Positions 11,340 to 24,235 of a stretch of 64,000 nucleotides of DNA are shown here, piece after piece. Position numbers and translations under genes: made by a program. Within the stretch, counting starts at the first letter, position 1, and each line of letters opens with the position of its first letter. The notes under the pieces are model-generated. The model was not told where the DNA came from and did no database searches. It saw only the letters and a program-made list of their open reading frames with translations. Source of the DNA: Neodiprion pinetum (lineage: Eukaryota; Arthropoda; Insecta; Hymenoptera; Diprionidae); assembly GCF_021155775.2 (NCBI RefSeq), contig NC_060238.1, positions 17,956,542 to 18,020,541 of the forward strand. Reading direction: 5' to 3'.

Positions 11340-12560
11340 AACAGGTAATGTTGTCATCTGGTACACATATGCCCTGTAATCTTGCGTAATCCTTGTTATG
11401 TGTTGTAATCTCACAAAATTCTTGCGATCTTTGTAATCCGTTATTATTTCCTGGCTTCTTCGTGTTGCCTTTGTGATCCTTGAAATCCTTGTAGGATTTG
11501 TGGTCCACTCAATTTCTTTAGTTACTCTTTTCTACCCTCAATATCGCCCATACAACCTCTTTTTACTCGTTATATTATCTTTGTAAGCATTTGTATTCTT
11601 CTTGCAATCGTTGGTGTCATTTTGTAATCTTTTTTCAATTTACTTGTAATCTTTGCAATCACTTACAATCTTCTCAATTTGGCGTGTAATCTTTGTAATA
11701 AGTTTGAATTCCGTTTTGTATTGTACTTGTAATCTTTGTGATCACTTGTAATCTTTTTGTATGTTTCTTGTAATCTTTGTGATCGCTAGTAATCTTCTTG
11801 TATTTTACTACTAATATTTGTGATCGTTTTGTAATCTTTTCGTATTTTTCTTGTAATACTGTAATCACTTGTAATCTTTTCGTATCTTATTTGTAATCTT
11901 TGGAGTGGTTTTGTAATATTTTTGTATTTTACTTGTAATCTTTGTGATCACTTGTAATCTTTTCATATTTTACGTGTAATCTTTGTAATCATTTTATAAT
12001 GTGGGTGATCTATGTTGTAATCCTTGCAATGTCATTGCGATCCCTCCATATTCTTCACGTCATCCTTGTAATCCCGTTATCCTCAATTACACCTTTGTAA
12101 TCACCCGTTAATTTTATTAATCATGCTCTCTTAGTAATCCTTGATATCCTGGTAATCTTTGTAACCATTTCGAACTTTTCATGTGATTCCTTTGTATTCT
12201 TCGTGCTGTCTTTATTTCTTGGTTTGCGTTTTGGTATTATTTTAGACTCTTCCATTACCACCTTTCTCATGTAATTTTCATATTTTTACTGTATTAACCG
12301 TATTTCATTTTTGTAATCTGTATATTGATCTATTTATATGTAATACGTATGTAAATGTGATATGTTTTCGATGTAGCGTCGGTGTACGCAATGAACTTGA
12401 CATGAATAAACCATATTTCTATATCCATTTTTTAATTACAGAGTTCCTTAAAAACTTTGTAATCCACGTTATATTTTTAATCGTTTTTCAATCTAAGTAA
12501 TCTTGCTGTAATCCGTGCGATCTTTCTAACTTGTCATCTCTGTAATCTTAACGGTGTAGG
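11340..12560 (+). repeat. GTAATC minisatellite array
   Basis: The word TTGTAATCTTTGTGATC and variants repeat dozens of times. In the best-preserved core (about 11640-12000) they form a higher-order unit of roughly 40-55 bases, made of CTTGTAATCTTTGTGATCA plus CTTGTAATCTTTTCGTATT. Homogeneity falls toward both sides, and an unrelated AT-rich patch interrupts the array near 12200-12430. A second array of the same family in the opposite orientation starts at 63.65 kb. Confidence 0.85.
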
Positions 12561-12569
12561 CCATTTTTA

Positions 12570-13706
12570 AATAGCTAATAATTCCTCTGAACATTCTCCA
12601 TAAGGAACGTTTCACCGTTCAGAGTGCCTGAAGAAATACCTGCCTGATTGAATCTGGTTCATATTTGCACGATTTCTGCTGTCTCTTCCGATCTTATGTT
12701 CATTCAGATCTTCTGTATCATGCTATTTAATTACAGGTACCTACCTTACCCGATATCACCTGTAATATCAGCTGCAGATCGTCAACAGATTTTCCACCGA
12801 CGAATTTTCAATTAGATCAGGCATATTCTCATGTGTTTATATATAATACGGTAAAATAAATAATTCAAGAACGGGTAATAATATAGAATCTGCCTCTGCA
12901 AAAGATTCGTGCTTTGTTTTTGGCCTGAAAACTTTGTAATGACTCAAACATATTTTTAACACCAAATTAATATTTTTACAATTTAAAGTATATACATCCA
13001 ACAACGTATGCTTTACGTTTTATCTGTTACATCAACATCTGTTTGAAACAGCTGAATGATAAAAAAATTACAGCTAGAAAAATGTTCGAAATAAAAAAAA
13101 AACAGAGGCGTTTTATCCATTTCGGTACTCTCGCAATGTAGAACACGACGTTGTTATAAATTCGGAAAAATATCGTCAGTCTAGAAGCGAGTTATTACAG
13201 CCTTGATTGTGTCACTCCACATGCTGCTGAAGTCACGATAAACGATTTTCCTCGTGTCTAATCCGCAAACTCATTTATTTTCTTAATCGATTCATTGTGG
13301 CAATCAGCTCAAGGCTGCGAGGATGGCTCGACGCCGAAGCTCCGAGTCGCGCTTCTCCGTCTATCGGATTTATTATACGTTATACTATATGTGTACTACA
13401 TATTAACTTGGCATCTCTTGTCCCCACTTCTCATCTCGATCTCGTCCTACTCCCACAATCTCATCGTCTCACAGGTTAATTACAAAAGTCGCTGAGGAGA
13501 TGAAATTGTTGCTCAGTTATGATAATAGGGCATGGAAACTTGCGGGGACTCAATTCAAACCTGTATTACGAAACCCCATTCATTCCTTGTACACACGTCT
13601 TCACCCCCCTGTCTATCAGAGATTAATAGTGTCTCAATGTAATCAGCCCGACGCATCTTCGTCACGATTTCATTGTATTCGGGAAACTTCCTTACAAGCT
13701 CCCCTT
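12570..13706. other. Unannotated DNA
   Basis: No gene recognised. A GC-richer patch at about 13300-13370 contains overlapping short frames with no identifiable product. Confidence 0.35.
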
Positions 13707-13825
13707 TTAAGGTCATGTAATACTCCTACCTTTACCGACCGAGCAAACTTACCCTTCGAGTAATACGTGAGAAAAAAGGATGAATTTGCTCGGTCGGTAA
13801 GGGTAGGAGTACCACGTGACCTTAA
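13707..13825. mobile_element. TTAA-flanked MITE, family A, copy 2 (compact)
   Basis: TTAA occurs at 13707-13710 and 13822-13825. The 111-bp body is almost all terminal inverted repeat: GGTCATGTAATACTCCTACC on the left pairs with GGTAGGAGTACCACGTGACC on the right, followed by TTTACCGACCGAGC and GCTCGGTCGGTAA. This is the shortest copy and best shows the family ends. Confidence 0.88.
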
Positions 13826-16800
13826 CTATAAACCGTGACACGTAACGCGTCTAATTCCAGAAACAAACTAAGCCAATTAGATTTCTTTCCAATTTAGCCA
13901 GCTCTTGCAAATTTTTTGTTTGTTCATAAAAAATTCAGAATCATCGATCCGGCGGTTATTGATCGTGAAATTTACCATCATCTTACCAACGCTTACAAGA
14001 ACTTTTATTTTTCGTTGGCAAACTGTCTCGGGACGTATTTTTCGTCTTCATAGAGATAGACGAAGGAAATGCGTGGAGGACAGCTGGAGAAGCTGCTGGA
14101 TGGAAAATAAATTTATCAACCCTTCTCTGAATAGCACTTGATTCCAGATTCGAAGGCCGAAGAAGACCTTTGCCGATTTCCACTCCGCTATTGCAGGCAC
14201 CGGAAATCCCATAATCGGAAATGGCAATTCTTTTCGTATTTATGTATCTTGGTCCCCTGTGGGCTTCGTCTTTCATACAGAGACGTCCCTGCGTACCTTT
14301 TTCCTCTTTCCTGCTTCCTCCAGACCTCCGTTCGCCCCGTCGCATCGTCTTGGCGGGCATTTTACTACCAAGCGTTATCTAAATTGCGGTACTGAAGTCT
14401 TGTACCTACCCCACTTTAATATACCTTGTAACGTGGCAAATGGTTGCCTTGGCACTGACCCTCCCTGCAACCTACCAAATTGCAAACGATCGTATCTTTC
14501 TTGCTTTCCTCTCGAAAGGAAAACACCGAAGGTTTACCTCAACGATTTTCTTCATTTACTGTCAGTAACATCTTGTAATATATCCAAAATTGTTAGACAA
14601 GTAATTTTTTCACGTGCCACTTCGGCCGTTTAAGGGGTAAAAACAACCCGTCAAGTTTCTACCCAATAAATAAGGGATGTGAACTTGGAGTGTAAAAATA
14701 CTGAAAATATTATAATCTTTCGATGATGAATAATTTCCAATTCATTTGAGCAAAGAATTTTTGGTCATCATCGTAATTTTTAACCCTAAAAAATTTACTT
14801 TAATGGGTAGATTTTAAGGGAGGTTTTTACCCCTTGTAGGGCGAAATTTGCAGATGAAAAAATATGCACCGAATGTTTTTTCATGTACTGCGACATATCG
14901 AAAAATAAAGCAAAAAATTCAGGTACACCTCGGGTACTTTTCTTGTCAATTCTCAGAGTCGTAGAACCAAGGTGATACCAACTGATGATATGTAGTTTAG
15001 AATTTGAGACACTCTTACTTACTGATACTTCTTACTTTCAATTACAAAGAAAAAGTCCTCGCAATAAAATGCGGGGTCATATTTTCAATCCTTCATTCAA
15101 TTCCAATAATATGACAGTAGAAAAACTGCGACAATGCAAGTAAAAAATCATCAAGACATCCTTGTCAAATATTGTTTTACATCGTGTAGAACACAATGTA
15201 AAGTCATCAGCGAAAACTTAAACTAACTTACTTGTCATTATTTTCATGGCTATAAACAGACATTTTCTTTCATTTCCTCGATCCTTGTTGTAAAGAGAGC
15301 ATTACATAATCGTCAAATGAGATTCCTAACAAGGCTCATTTATGAAAAATTATTCAAATTCGGAAGCAGATTAACATTTTTTTTTTTTTAATTTTATTCC
15401 GAAAACTTTGTGAGAAATAACTAATTCGTAAAATTGGTGTCAGAGGTGGGATATTCAGTCCAAAATGGCAATTATCAGGTTATGACCATTTTACGACAAT
15501 CACCGAGATGAATAAGAGGTTTTCTTTTCGAGAACGAAGTAAATTCTGACTCGACTAATGAACCACGTAACTAAGCCGAAGAATTTTCGTTTCACCAAAG
15601 TTCAAATGGGCTGCGCGTACTGGAAATAAATCATCGACAATGTTATTCGGAAAAGCAGTTGATGTAACACACGCGAATGAGATGCAAATTGGGTTAGCTA
15701 CACATGGAACAGACTGGAATATATATTTTTCGTTCACGTCGGACGAAAATTTATTCACCTGATTCGATAATTAATGAAAAGTTGAGTGTCGTGTACGTAA
15801 TGCTTGATATAAATTTTTAAGAGTATACAGTATAAGGTATCTGATATTTGGATAGCTACTCCGGAATCATTAAGACTGCATAAAAAGTAAATAAATATTT
15901 GATGTCAATTTTTTTCATCGAAAACGAACCCTCTCCAGCACTGAACTCATATTTCGCTGTCCGAATCGAGTTCTTTTCTTCTTCTTTCTCATAAATATGC
16001 ATATCACTGGGAAAAGAGTTTACTTACCGTTAACAAACGTATGTTTGGATACAGCGAAATAAATTTTTCGTTATTATTACGAAATTTTAATTCAGCCAAA
16101 TAATAATCGATAACAATTTGTTGACAGTTAGCATATCATATTTTGCTCAATTAAAACTTGATTATAATAACGATACATTTATTTCACCGTAGCCAAATTA
16201 ATATATGTTTATAACAGTAAAACAGTAAACTGTTTTCTCAATATAAATATCGTCAATACAACATTGAACCGTGAAATGAACCGATCCCAATATATTCCTG
16301 TCAGATCGAAAATTGATATCTCAAATTTGTAAAACGAAGTTTTATGACAGCACAAGATATCCAATTTTCAAAAGTAATTACAAATAATTTTTGTCACGAT
16401 ATATTCTTTGCATTTTATAATTCTATACACGTTCTTTTTTCAACCCGTGATATTAAATCTTTTTCCTCCATTCTGGTGTGTAAATTTCATTCCAATTATA
16501 ATTCCTTATTATCTCTATTAATTTTCGAAATTGAGTATCTTTTGCTGTAATAAAACATTGGTTTTCGGAAAGGACTCATAAGTTAAGCAATATTTTACTA
16601 TATTTTTGCGAGTTCTTTCATATTCATAAAAAAATGTACGTTCCGTAAATAGCAAATTAAATCACATCTCACAATCGTGCAATGCGATTATATAACGGGT
16701 ATAACCTAATACATACATCGAGTGTAGAAAACGTATCGCGTGCATTCGCGTCAGATTCCGATGTCTATTTCACGCAGAGTCAGGCCTGAAGAATAAATTC

Positions 16801-17176
16801 GACCCGGGGGTTAAGAAGGGACACATCGCCTCACCGCGTTACAGTACGCCATCTTTGCGAAGCCGGGGGCGCGATTTGGAGAACCGAAAGCTTCGCGTAA
16901 GGATTTCGACTTTCCCCATCCACTTCTCTCTTTCTTCCTATCTTCTACTTTCATTTCCTCCGAAGCCTGCAGGTATTCCTACGCCTTGCAGGGATCCACT
17001 TATACGCCACGGAATGATCACTGTGTGTACAGGGTAATCCAAAACGAATCGAACACCCACGGACGAACGTTCGCCACTTTGGATTTTCGAAAAAATCGTG
17101 TCTCTGCCAGCCCCGGATCTAGGAACCATTTTTAAAGGTACCAGCAAGTAAAATTCCGTATACACGGAGCTACTAA
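13826..17176. other. Unannotated DNA
   Basis: No recognisable gene or transposon. A less AT-rich block at about 14030-14530 is open on both strands (about 125 codons each way), but neither peptide shows a domain. T/A runs occur near 15380. The stretch from 15.8 to 16.7 kb is very AT-rich and plain. Confidence 0.35.
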
Positions 17177-17179
17177 TTA

Positions 17180-18201
17180 CACCGGCACACAAAAAAAATT
17201 GAGTAGAATGTGCATTTGACCGGACCTACCTACGGGTACGTATTTTGGTCCGCTGAATCCGAATTCGAGGTCAGTTTGACCCCTACACCCCCAAAATTTC
17301 GAGAAAACTTCGAAAAACCGTAAAAATGATGAAAATCGGCAGTTTTGATGATAAAAAAAATTTTTTGGAACTAAACTAAGCGTGATTTTCATGTATTTCG
17401 ATCTGCTGAATATGAATCGAAACTTTATTGAGACCAAGAGCCATTTCAAATGTAAAAAAATCACACAAACCCTCCAAAATTCCGAAAAAATATAGTTTTC
17501 ATGATAAGAAAACTTTTTCTGGTCCAATTCAGATAAAATTTTATATCTTTTCATGTCTTCAATTCGCATCTTAATTTTTTTAGTCTATTCACCCTCTAAG
17601 GCTGGAAAAATTCGAAAAAATTGTAAAAAAATTGTAAATGTAAATGTAAAAATTTTTTCAATTCGCATCTTAATTTTTTTAGTCTATTCACCCTCTAAAG
17701 CTGGAAAAATTCGAAAAAATTGTAAAAAAATTGTAAATGTAAATGTAAAAATTTTTACAATTTTTTCGAATTTTTCCAGCTTTAGAGGGTGAATAGACTA
17801 AAAAAATTAAGATGCGAATTGAAGACATGAAAAGATATAAAATTTTATCTGAATTGGACCAGAAAAAGTTTTTTTATCATGAAAACTATATTTTTTCGGA
17901 ATTTTGGAGGGTTTGTGTGATTTTTTTACATTTGAAATGGCTCTTGGTCTCAATAAAGTTTCGATTCATATTCAGCAGATCGAAATACATGAAAATCACG
18001 CTTAGTTTAGTTCCAAAAAATTTTTTTTATCATTAAAACTGCCGATTTTCATCATTTTTACGGTTTTTCGAAGTTTTCTCGAAATTTTGGGGGTGTAGGG
18101 GTCAAACTGACCTCGAATTCGGATTCAGCGGACCAAAATACGTACCCGTAGATAGGTCCGGTCAAATGCACATTCTACTCAATTTTTTTTGTGTGCCGGT
18201 G
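17180..18201. mobile_element. Young ~1-kb foldback element with TTA target duplication
   Basis: The ends are perfect 11-bp inverted copies (CACCGGCACAC and GTGTGCCGGTG), flanked on both sides by TTA (17177-17179 and 18202-18204). The arms stay almost identical for their whole length, with only a handful of mismatches over about 450 bases, so insertion was recent or the arms are kept alike by conversion. The left arm carries an extra tandem copy of a 99-base segment (17558-17656, then 17657-17755). The right arm matches the second of these. Frames on both strands (about 130 and 74 codons) come from the palindrome and share no known transposase motif. A TTA duplication with CAC-starting ends suits PIF/Harbinger- or Chapaev-like elements, but this is not proven. 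Confidence 0.9.
17558..17755. repeat. 99-bp direct duplication inside one foldback arm
   Basis: Two adjacent copies start TTCAATTCGCATC. They differ at CTCTAAGGCTGG versus CTCTAAAGCTGG, and each ends in TTGTAAATGTAAATGT. Only one counterpart exists in the opposite arm. Confidence 0.88.
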
Positions 18202-18583
18202 TTATTTTTTATTTATTTGTTCAATTCTTCTGTTCGTGGTTATGGATGAGAAATAATGTCCCACGTCGAAGAATAATACCGGCAAAATTTTCACCGTGTT
18301 CGAAATTGATATGTTTGAACGAAGAAGAATGTTGAAAAAACCACGAATAAAGTTTTTTGAAATACTCAACAGGACGTGCGAAATAATCGGCGAATCTTGA
18401 TGTCAATTATTGAAAGAGGAGATACGTTTTAAGTTAATATAAAACCACTAGAATGCCCTTTTTCGTACTAGTATGTTCCTCGATTTCATGTTTTCTGACT
18501 TCCACTGTCGTGAGATATAGATCTAAGAATAGCTAGAGCAGCAGAACTGAGACAGGGAAGTAAAAAAATATTTATAAATATTA

Positions 18584-18810
18584 GGGTGTTTCAAAAAAAG
18601 GCGGATTTTTTTTTTTATTCTTATGGTGTCCAAAAATTGATAGTATACCTAAAAACAAAAATTTTGGCGCCAATATGAGCTCTTAATATCAATAGTAAGG
18701 TTTGCCTCTATCCATTTTTTTTATTTTCCATTTAAATAACACGGGAAATTTTTTTTTTTCATTTTTGAATTTTTATTACTTTGGAACGGTTCATCGTAAC
18801 AACAATCAAT
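18584..18810. mobile_element. Solo arm of a TA-flanked foldback family
   Basis: The left edge is TA followed by GGGTGTTTCAAAAAAAGG, which resembles the end of the element at 34.56 kb (GGGTGGTTCAGAAAAGGG). The interior aligns with the arm of the element at 49.0-49.7 kb through GAGCTCTTA, a gap, then TTCCATTTAAATAACACG, and an ACGGTT word further on. No right arm is visible, so the copy is truncated. Confidence 0.6.
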
Positions 18811-21800
18811 TCAAGAATTCCTTTCCATCCGTCCAGTTTCTCAAAGTTCGTTGTATGAGAAATCCGACAAATTCGAAGGGTAGCATATCCTCGTTCGATA
18901 TTTCTGGAATACCATATATGTGGACACCAGAAAGGTATAGGGGTACGTGTATGGTGTCGGCCTGCGGCGAGCCCGGCGTTTAGAAGCTTTTAACGTCGTT
19001 AAAGCTTTTTAAGCTTCACATCACGTTACCTTTCCACTCCCCCTCCTTTCATCCTTGGCATCTCCACGTTTCTTGCGGTCCCTTTCCGCCGGCCAACACC
19101 AGGCTGAGACAAGTGCGACAATGTTGTAATACGATTTATGTTAGTCGTAACGTCGTATCGAGGCAAATGTCACAAATCAATGAAACTATCCGCCTTATTT
19201 AAACCGTTCACGTCGCAACCAGTTTGCCACCAGCAATTTGGTACGCACTTTGTACCGTTCCGAACAGCCAAACATGTCGCGCCACATTTCGTCGACTGAC
19301 CGTAGGAAGCTATAAAAATAAATAATGCCAACCCGGTATTTTTACCGAGAATGCGACAACGGATTTTCTCAAAGCAGAAAAAAATTTTTTGACCATTCCC
19401 CCAAAAATTTGATACTTTTTTTGGTCAATTTTTGAGTACTTTTGGCTAATATTTTTTGTAGATATTTGTCGCAGATCAAATCTGTGGCCATATTTTTGTT
19501 TCTTGATGAATTTTACTCTGAGAAATCGATTTTAAGCCACTTGGTACATAAAAAAAAAAAAAACTGTACGTAGTCAAAAGTATCCAAATTCAAATCAAAT
19601 CGTTGAAGACCTCAAGCGAAAATTACTTTCTGTAACAAAGCAATTTAATATCTTGGCTTGAATTTTTTTTTTTTTGGTCGTTCACTCAAGTGTCTTATCC
19701 AAGATGAAAAAAGTGGCAGCAATAATTTTTGATTTCAGAGTATTAATAAATTCCAAAACCGCAAAAAGTGAAAAAAATGACGTTTTTTGTAAAAAAAAAT
19801 TAATAAGTTTTTTAATTTTTGACACTTGGAGCTAAACAATTAACGGATACAGTCGATGTATGATATTCTTAAGAATTATTCAGGTTTATTATGTCACTCG
19901 AAAAAGAGGTATTTATTTTGAAAAATGAAACGAAAAATTTTTGGTAAAAAATAAAATACTCATTTTTTCAATGATTTGGATTTATTTGTTCAAAAAAAAA
20001 AAACGATTGTTTGACACGGCAATTGCTTGAAAAGCTTGTTTATATAATAATTCACAACGGAAAGTCGAACGTAGATTATACGAAGTTTAAAGTAATGAAA
20101 AATTAAATATACACAACTTGACGAAAAAAATCCCAGTAGCTTAAAAGACTGGATGCTGACTTTGTCTTCTAATAAATCACGAAAAACAGTTGAAATAATT
20201 CTGGAGCAAAACAAACATACTTTTGTCTACTTTGCAACACTGCTACTCACAATCAGTCTTATCCGAATGACGTTCGAAGGAAGCGATACGTGTCATCTGT
20301 CAATAAACGGCGCTATGAGTAACATTTTCAAACTTTCAAGTTCCGAAAATCTCGATTAAAACCCCTCAGATGATTTTTCTGAAGAAAAAACCGTACAACA
20401 TTACCGACACCTGATATAACAATGAAATGACTGTGAGAATCGAGGGTTGAAATCGAGCCTAACGTGACAGGAATTTGGGGAAAACGTTCGAGTTCGTTTT
20501 CATAGAGGGAAATCAATTAATACGATTCCCCCTCTTATTCGAACCACTCAACGACCCTTGACGTCAATTCAGAAACGTATGGAATTAGCAATAATTAGCG
20601 AAACACATCTGCAGCGATGCCGAATTCGGGGGTGGGTAACTAATTTTAACCGAGGACAAGAACAGCGTGCGTTAAAACTTTGTCTCGTCGCAGTTGATTC
20701 TATTTCCGGATTATGAAACGAGTTAATCTCCGCTTTGATAATTGCCCCTGCGGTGAATTTCGCAGCACGCGTGGGTGGCGAGAATCGAGATTGACAGCCA
20801 GACACGTGGATCTAGATCAAGCAACGCGTGATTGTGTAAAATTTATCAGTTACTCCCCGGAGGATATAATTTCTTCGACCTATGAACACAAGCCTCACTT
20901 ATTCCATATTTTTCTACAGATTGTGTTAACAAATTTTATCGAGTCAGTTTGCATTGATACACATATTCGCAAGCCTCGTGGAATTCGATTTAAATAAGAG
21001 ACGTGAAAGGAATTTAGTTGAATCGCCGAATTACAATAATAAATATTCAATTAATTTCACTCACTGAATATAATATATTTCCCTTTTTTCACATCGACGA
21101 CTCGCAGCGGCGAATATGGTAAAATGTAAGACAAGTAAAATTCCGATTAAATATGTAGGTGGGATAAGAATTTTCTCGGTAATCGAAGCGAAGCAACTTC
21201 CAAAGTAAAGTTTCGAGGATTTGAAATTTCTAAAAGAAATTAGGAAAGTCTGAGTCGACTGTATTTCCTGAGAAAAAAACTATCGACGAATGCGGAAAAC
21301 GAGAAAAGCTGGAAACTAAGGTTACAAGAAAACGTGGAGTAAGTGTCGTATTTAAAAGTTAGGTGACTCAAGTCGACCGAAGCGAGTAAAGTGCAGAAAT
21401 ATGCGATTAAAGAACCGAATACGAAGATGATCGATCAGCGAGCCATATTGCAAATAGAATGCGTAAATATTCAAAGTCACAAGGGCTAATATGATACAAA
21501 TATGAAAAATATCAGGTTTTAGAGTAATCTCCTATAAAAAAAAAAAAAAACGAATCCTACCGATACCGGAGAAATTTGAAACGTGATGGATCCTGACTTG
21601 TGTTGAATTTTTCCGTTCCAGTTATCTTCCTTTCAAACTTCAAGGGACCGAAAATGGGATTTGAATGCAAAAAGGGAGTTGGATAAAACAAAACGTCTCA
21701 ATACCGTCCAGCTCTTAAATTCGCAAAGAGATGCATGATTTAGCAGGTTTTAAGGGAAGAAGGGAACGGTGAAAAAAATGAGAGGGAAGCCAATCGGTTC

Positions 21801-22345
21801 GAATGACAAGTAACGAGGATAGAGGACAGAGGACGGGAGGAGATCCTGCGTTTAATTGCTATCGATAAACGGCGCTGGAAACTTGAGGCGATTCAACGGC
21901 GAATCGAGATTGACGAGAGTGATTAGCGCCTCGCTTTGCGGCGTCGCAGCACTTTTAAAGCCACGGAAAACGGTCGAGGAGTTTTTGGCGGAAGGAGGTC
22001 AAACTAATGTTAGAAAATCACCGCTGCAGGGTGATCAATCTTCGGAAATGACGGTTAAACTGCTGGACCGAACGCGTATAACGTATTCTCAAGGTGTCGC
22101 TGGCATCAAGAAAGAACACACACGAGGAAGTCAAGAAAGGAAGGGGATCGTGGAGGTGGGTGCTGGGATTGTAACGTGGATGTAAGACAGATGAGAGAAA
22201 AATCACCCTCGCTATTAGAGCCAATTTTCATCGGTTTCAAAATAGAAGAATGTATCGATGTGATATTTGAGTTGTAGAATGGAATAGGAAGCTTCTTGTT
22301 CGGTAGCGACGAATGCGGTCGGATTCTACGGAGCAAATTTTCTAA
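18811..22345. other. Unannotated DNA with two GC-richer blocks
   Basis: No gene recognised. The stretch at 19.37-20.0 kb is rich in A/T runs and may be an eroded repeat. Blocks at about 20690-20830 and 21850-22000 are less AT-rich, and both contain the word GAATCGAGATTGAC. Frames of about 75-110 codons cross them without identifiable motifs. They could be conserved non-coding DNA. Confidence 0.35.
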
Positions 22346-22349
22346 AGAC

Positions 22350-23460
22350 TTTATTCTACGGAAATATTTTTCTGCTGAAAGGAATTCGAGATTTCAGTTC
22401 AAAAATAATCCTGCATGGATTATTCTACAGGGGAATTCTACCGAAGAATATTTTTCTACGAGAGAATTGTTTGAAGATATATATTTTTTTACAGAAAAGA
22501 ATCGAAGATTCGCGTCAGATATAATCCTCCATGATTTGTTCTACAGGGAAATTTTTCTAAAGAATATTTTTCTGCGAGAGAATTATTTGACAGAATATTA
22601 TTTTTTTTACTCAAAGGAATTCGAGATTCATATCAACAATAATTTTGCATGACATATTCTACAGAATATTTTTCTGCTGAAAGGAATTCGAGATTTCAAT
22701 TCAAAAATAATCCTGCATGGATTATTCTACAGGGGAATTCTACCGAAGAATATTTTTCTACGAGAGAATTGTTTGAAGGAATATTTTTCTACAGAAAAGA
22801 ATCGAAGATTCGCGTCAGAAATAATCCTCCATGATTTGTTCTACAGGGAAATTTTTCTGAAGAATATTTTTCTACGAGAGAATTATTTGACAGAATTTTA
22901 TTTTTTTTACTCAAAGGAATTCGAGATTCATATCAACAATAATTTTGCATGACATATTCTACAGAATATTTTTCTGCTGAAAGGAATTCGAGATTTCAGT
23001 TCAAAAATAATCCTGCATGGATTATTCTACAGGGGAATTCTACCGATGAATATTTTTCTACGAGAGAATTGTTTGAAGATATATTTTTTTACAGAAAAGA
23101 ATCGAAGATTCGCGTCAGATATAATCCTCCATGATTTGTTCTACAGGGAAATTTTTCTAAAGAATATTTTTCTACGAGAGAATTATTTGACAGAATTTTA
23201 TTTTTTTTACTCAAAGGAATTCGAGATTCATATCAACAATAATTTTGCATGACATATTCTACAGGGAAATTCTTCTAAAGAATATTTTTCTACGAGAGAA
23301 TTGTTTTACAGAATATTTTTCTACTGAAAGGAATTCGAGGTATCAGATCAAAAATAATTCTGCATGAATTATTCTACAGAATATTTTTCTACAGAATATT
23401 TTATCTAAAGAATATTTTTCTATAGAAAGGAATCAGAGATTCGCATCAGAAATAATCATA
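22350..23460 (+). repeat. 300-bp higher-order tandem array
   Basis: Three near-identical units start at about 22350, 22652 and 22952 (period 300-302), followed by a scrambled partial unit. Each unit is built of related 40-60-base pieces around TTCTAC(A)GAATATTTTTCTAC and AAAGGAATTCGAGATTC. The units also share CCTGCATGGATTATTCTACA and TACGAGAGAATT. Several overlapping frames of 60-118 codons are open because the unit length is a multiple of three. Their peptides repeat with the array and are not a real protein. Confidence 0.92.
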
Positions 23461-23700
23461 AAAATATTCCGTAGAACGATTTTCCTGTAGAATTATTCAT
23501 GCCGGATTATTTCTCATGTGAATCTCGAACTCCTTTCTGTGAGAAAATATTCTGTAAAGTAATATTCAGTAGAAAAATGTTCTATAGAAATATATTCTGT
23601 GGAAAACTATTCTGTAGAATAATTCATGCAGGATTATTTCTGATGTGAATCTCGAATTCCTTTCTGTAGAAAAATATATCCGTAGAAACGAGTCTGTAGA
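23461..23700 (-). repeat. Inverted segment of the 300-bp array family
   Basis: The same words occur here on the opposite strand: GAATCTCGAACTCCTTTCTG, GAGAAAATATTCTG, TAGAATTATTCATGC and a second copy GAATCTCGAATTCCTTTCTG. The array therefore switches orientation near 23460 and can fold back on the preceding units. Confidence 0.85.
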
Positions 23701-24235
23701 ACATTTACTTTTGTCATCTCAACTACGACTTATATTTGTAAATCGTAAATATGATTCGTAATTGAGGCGAGAAACGTTGAAACGAATTACAAGTATGATA
23801 ATTGTAATTTGAAATATAATTTGTCATTGAGACGGTACTAAAATACAGATAACATTTGTATTTTGTCATTAGAACGAAAAAAATAGAAGTTAGATTGTAT
23901 TCTGTAATCGTGGTAAAATGAGATACAAATTACATCATTAGTTTGTAGTCAGGACAAAATATAATAAAATAAAAAATTAGATTATCATTGTGTCACATAT
24001 CGTGAAATGAGATGAAATCGAACTTACATTTGTACTTCAGAATTATGCCAAAATCAAGTAACCGACATTTGCACCCCGTAATTGCGGCGCAAATGAATTA
24101 CAAATTACGTAGCATTTTGCAATAAATTGTATGCGATGAAATAAAACACAAATCATATTTCTATTTCGCACTAGAGATAAAACGAAATCCAATATACATT
24201 TTACCCCCGTACAAGAAGTTTTATATTCAATGCAA
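23701..24235. repeat. Degenerate ATTTGTAATT-type array
   Basis: Variants of ACATTTGTATTTTGTAATT followed by GAGACAAAATGAAATACA-like stretches recur about every 60-70 bases. Divergence is high, so copy number cannot be counted reliably. Confidence 0.6.

Noticed and set aside
13983..14633. Opposed frames of about 125 codons
   Set aside because: Both strands are open over the same GC-richer patch and neither peptide resembles a known family.
17177..18036. Frames of 74-130 codons on both strands
   Set aside because: They are mirror images in the arms of a palindromic element, with no transposase motif.
22296..23252. Series of overlapping plus-strand frames of 60-118 codons
   Set aside because: They repeat with the 300-bp array and exist because the unit length keeps phase.
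22350..23460. Regularly spaced repeats as a possible CRISPR array
   Set aside because: Units are 300 bp without unique spacers, and the DNA is eukaryotic in character.
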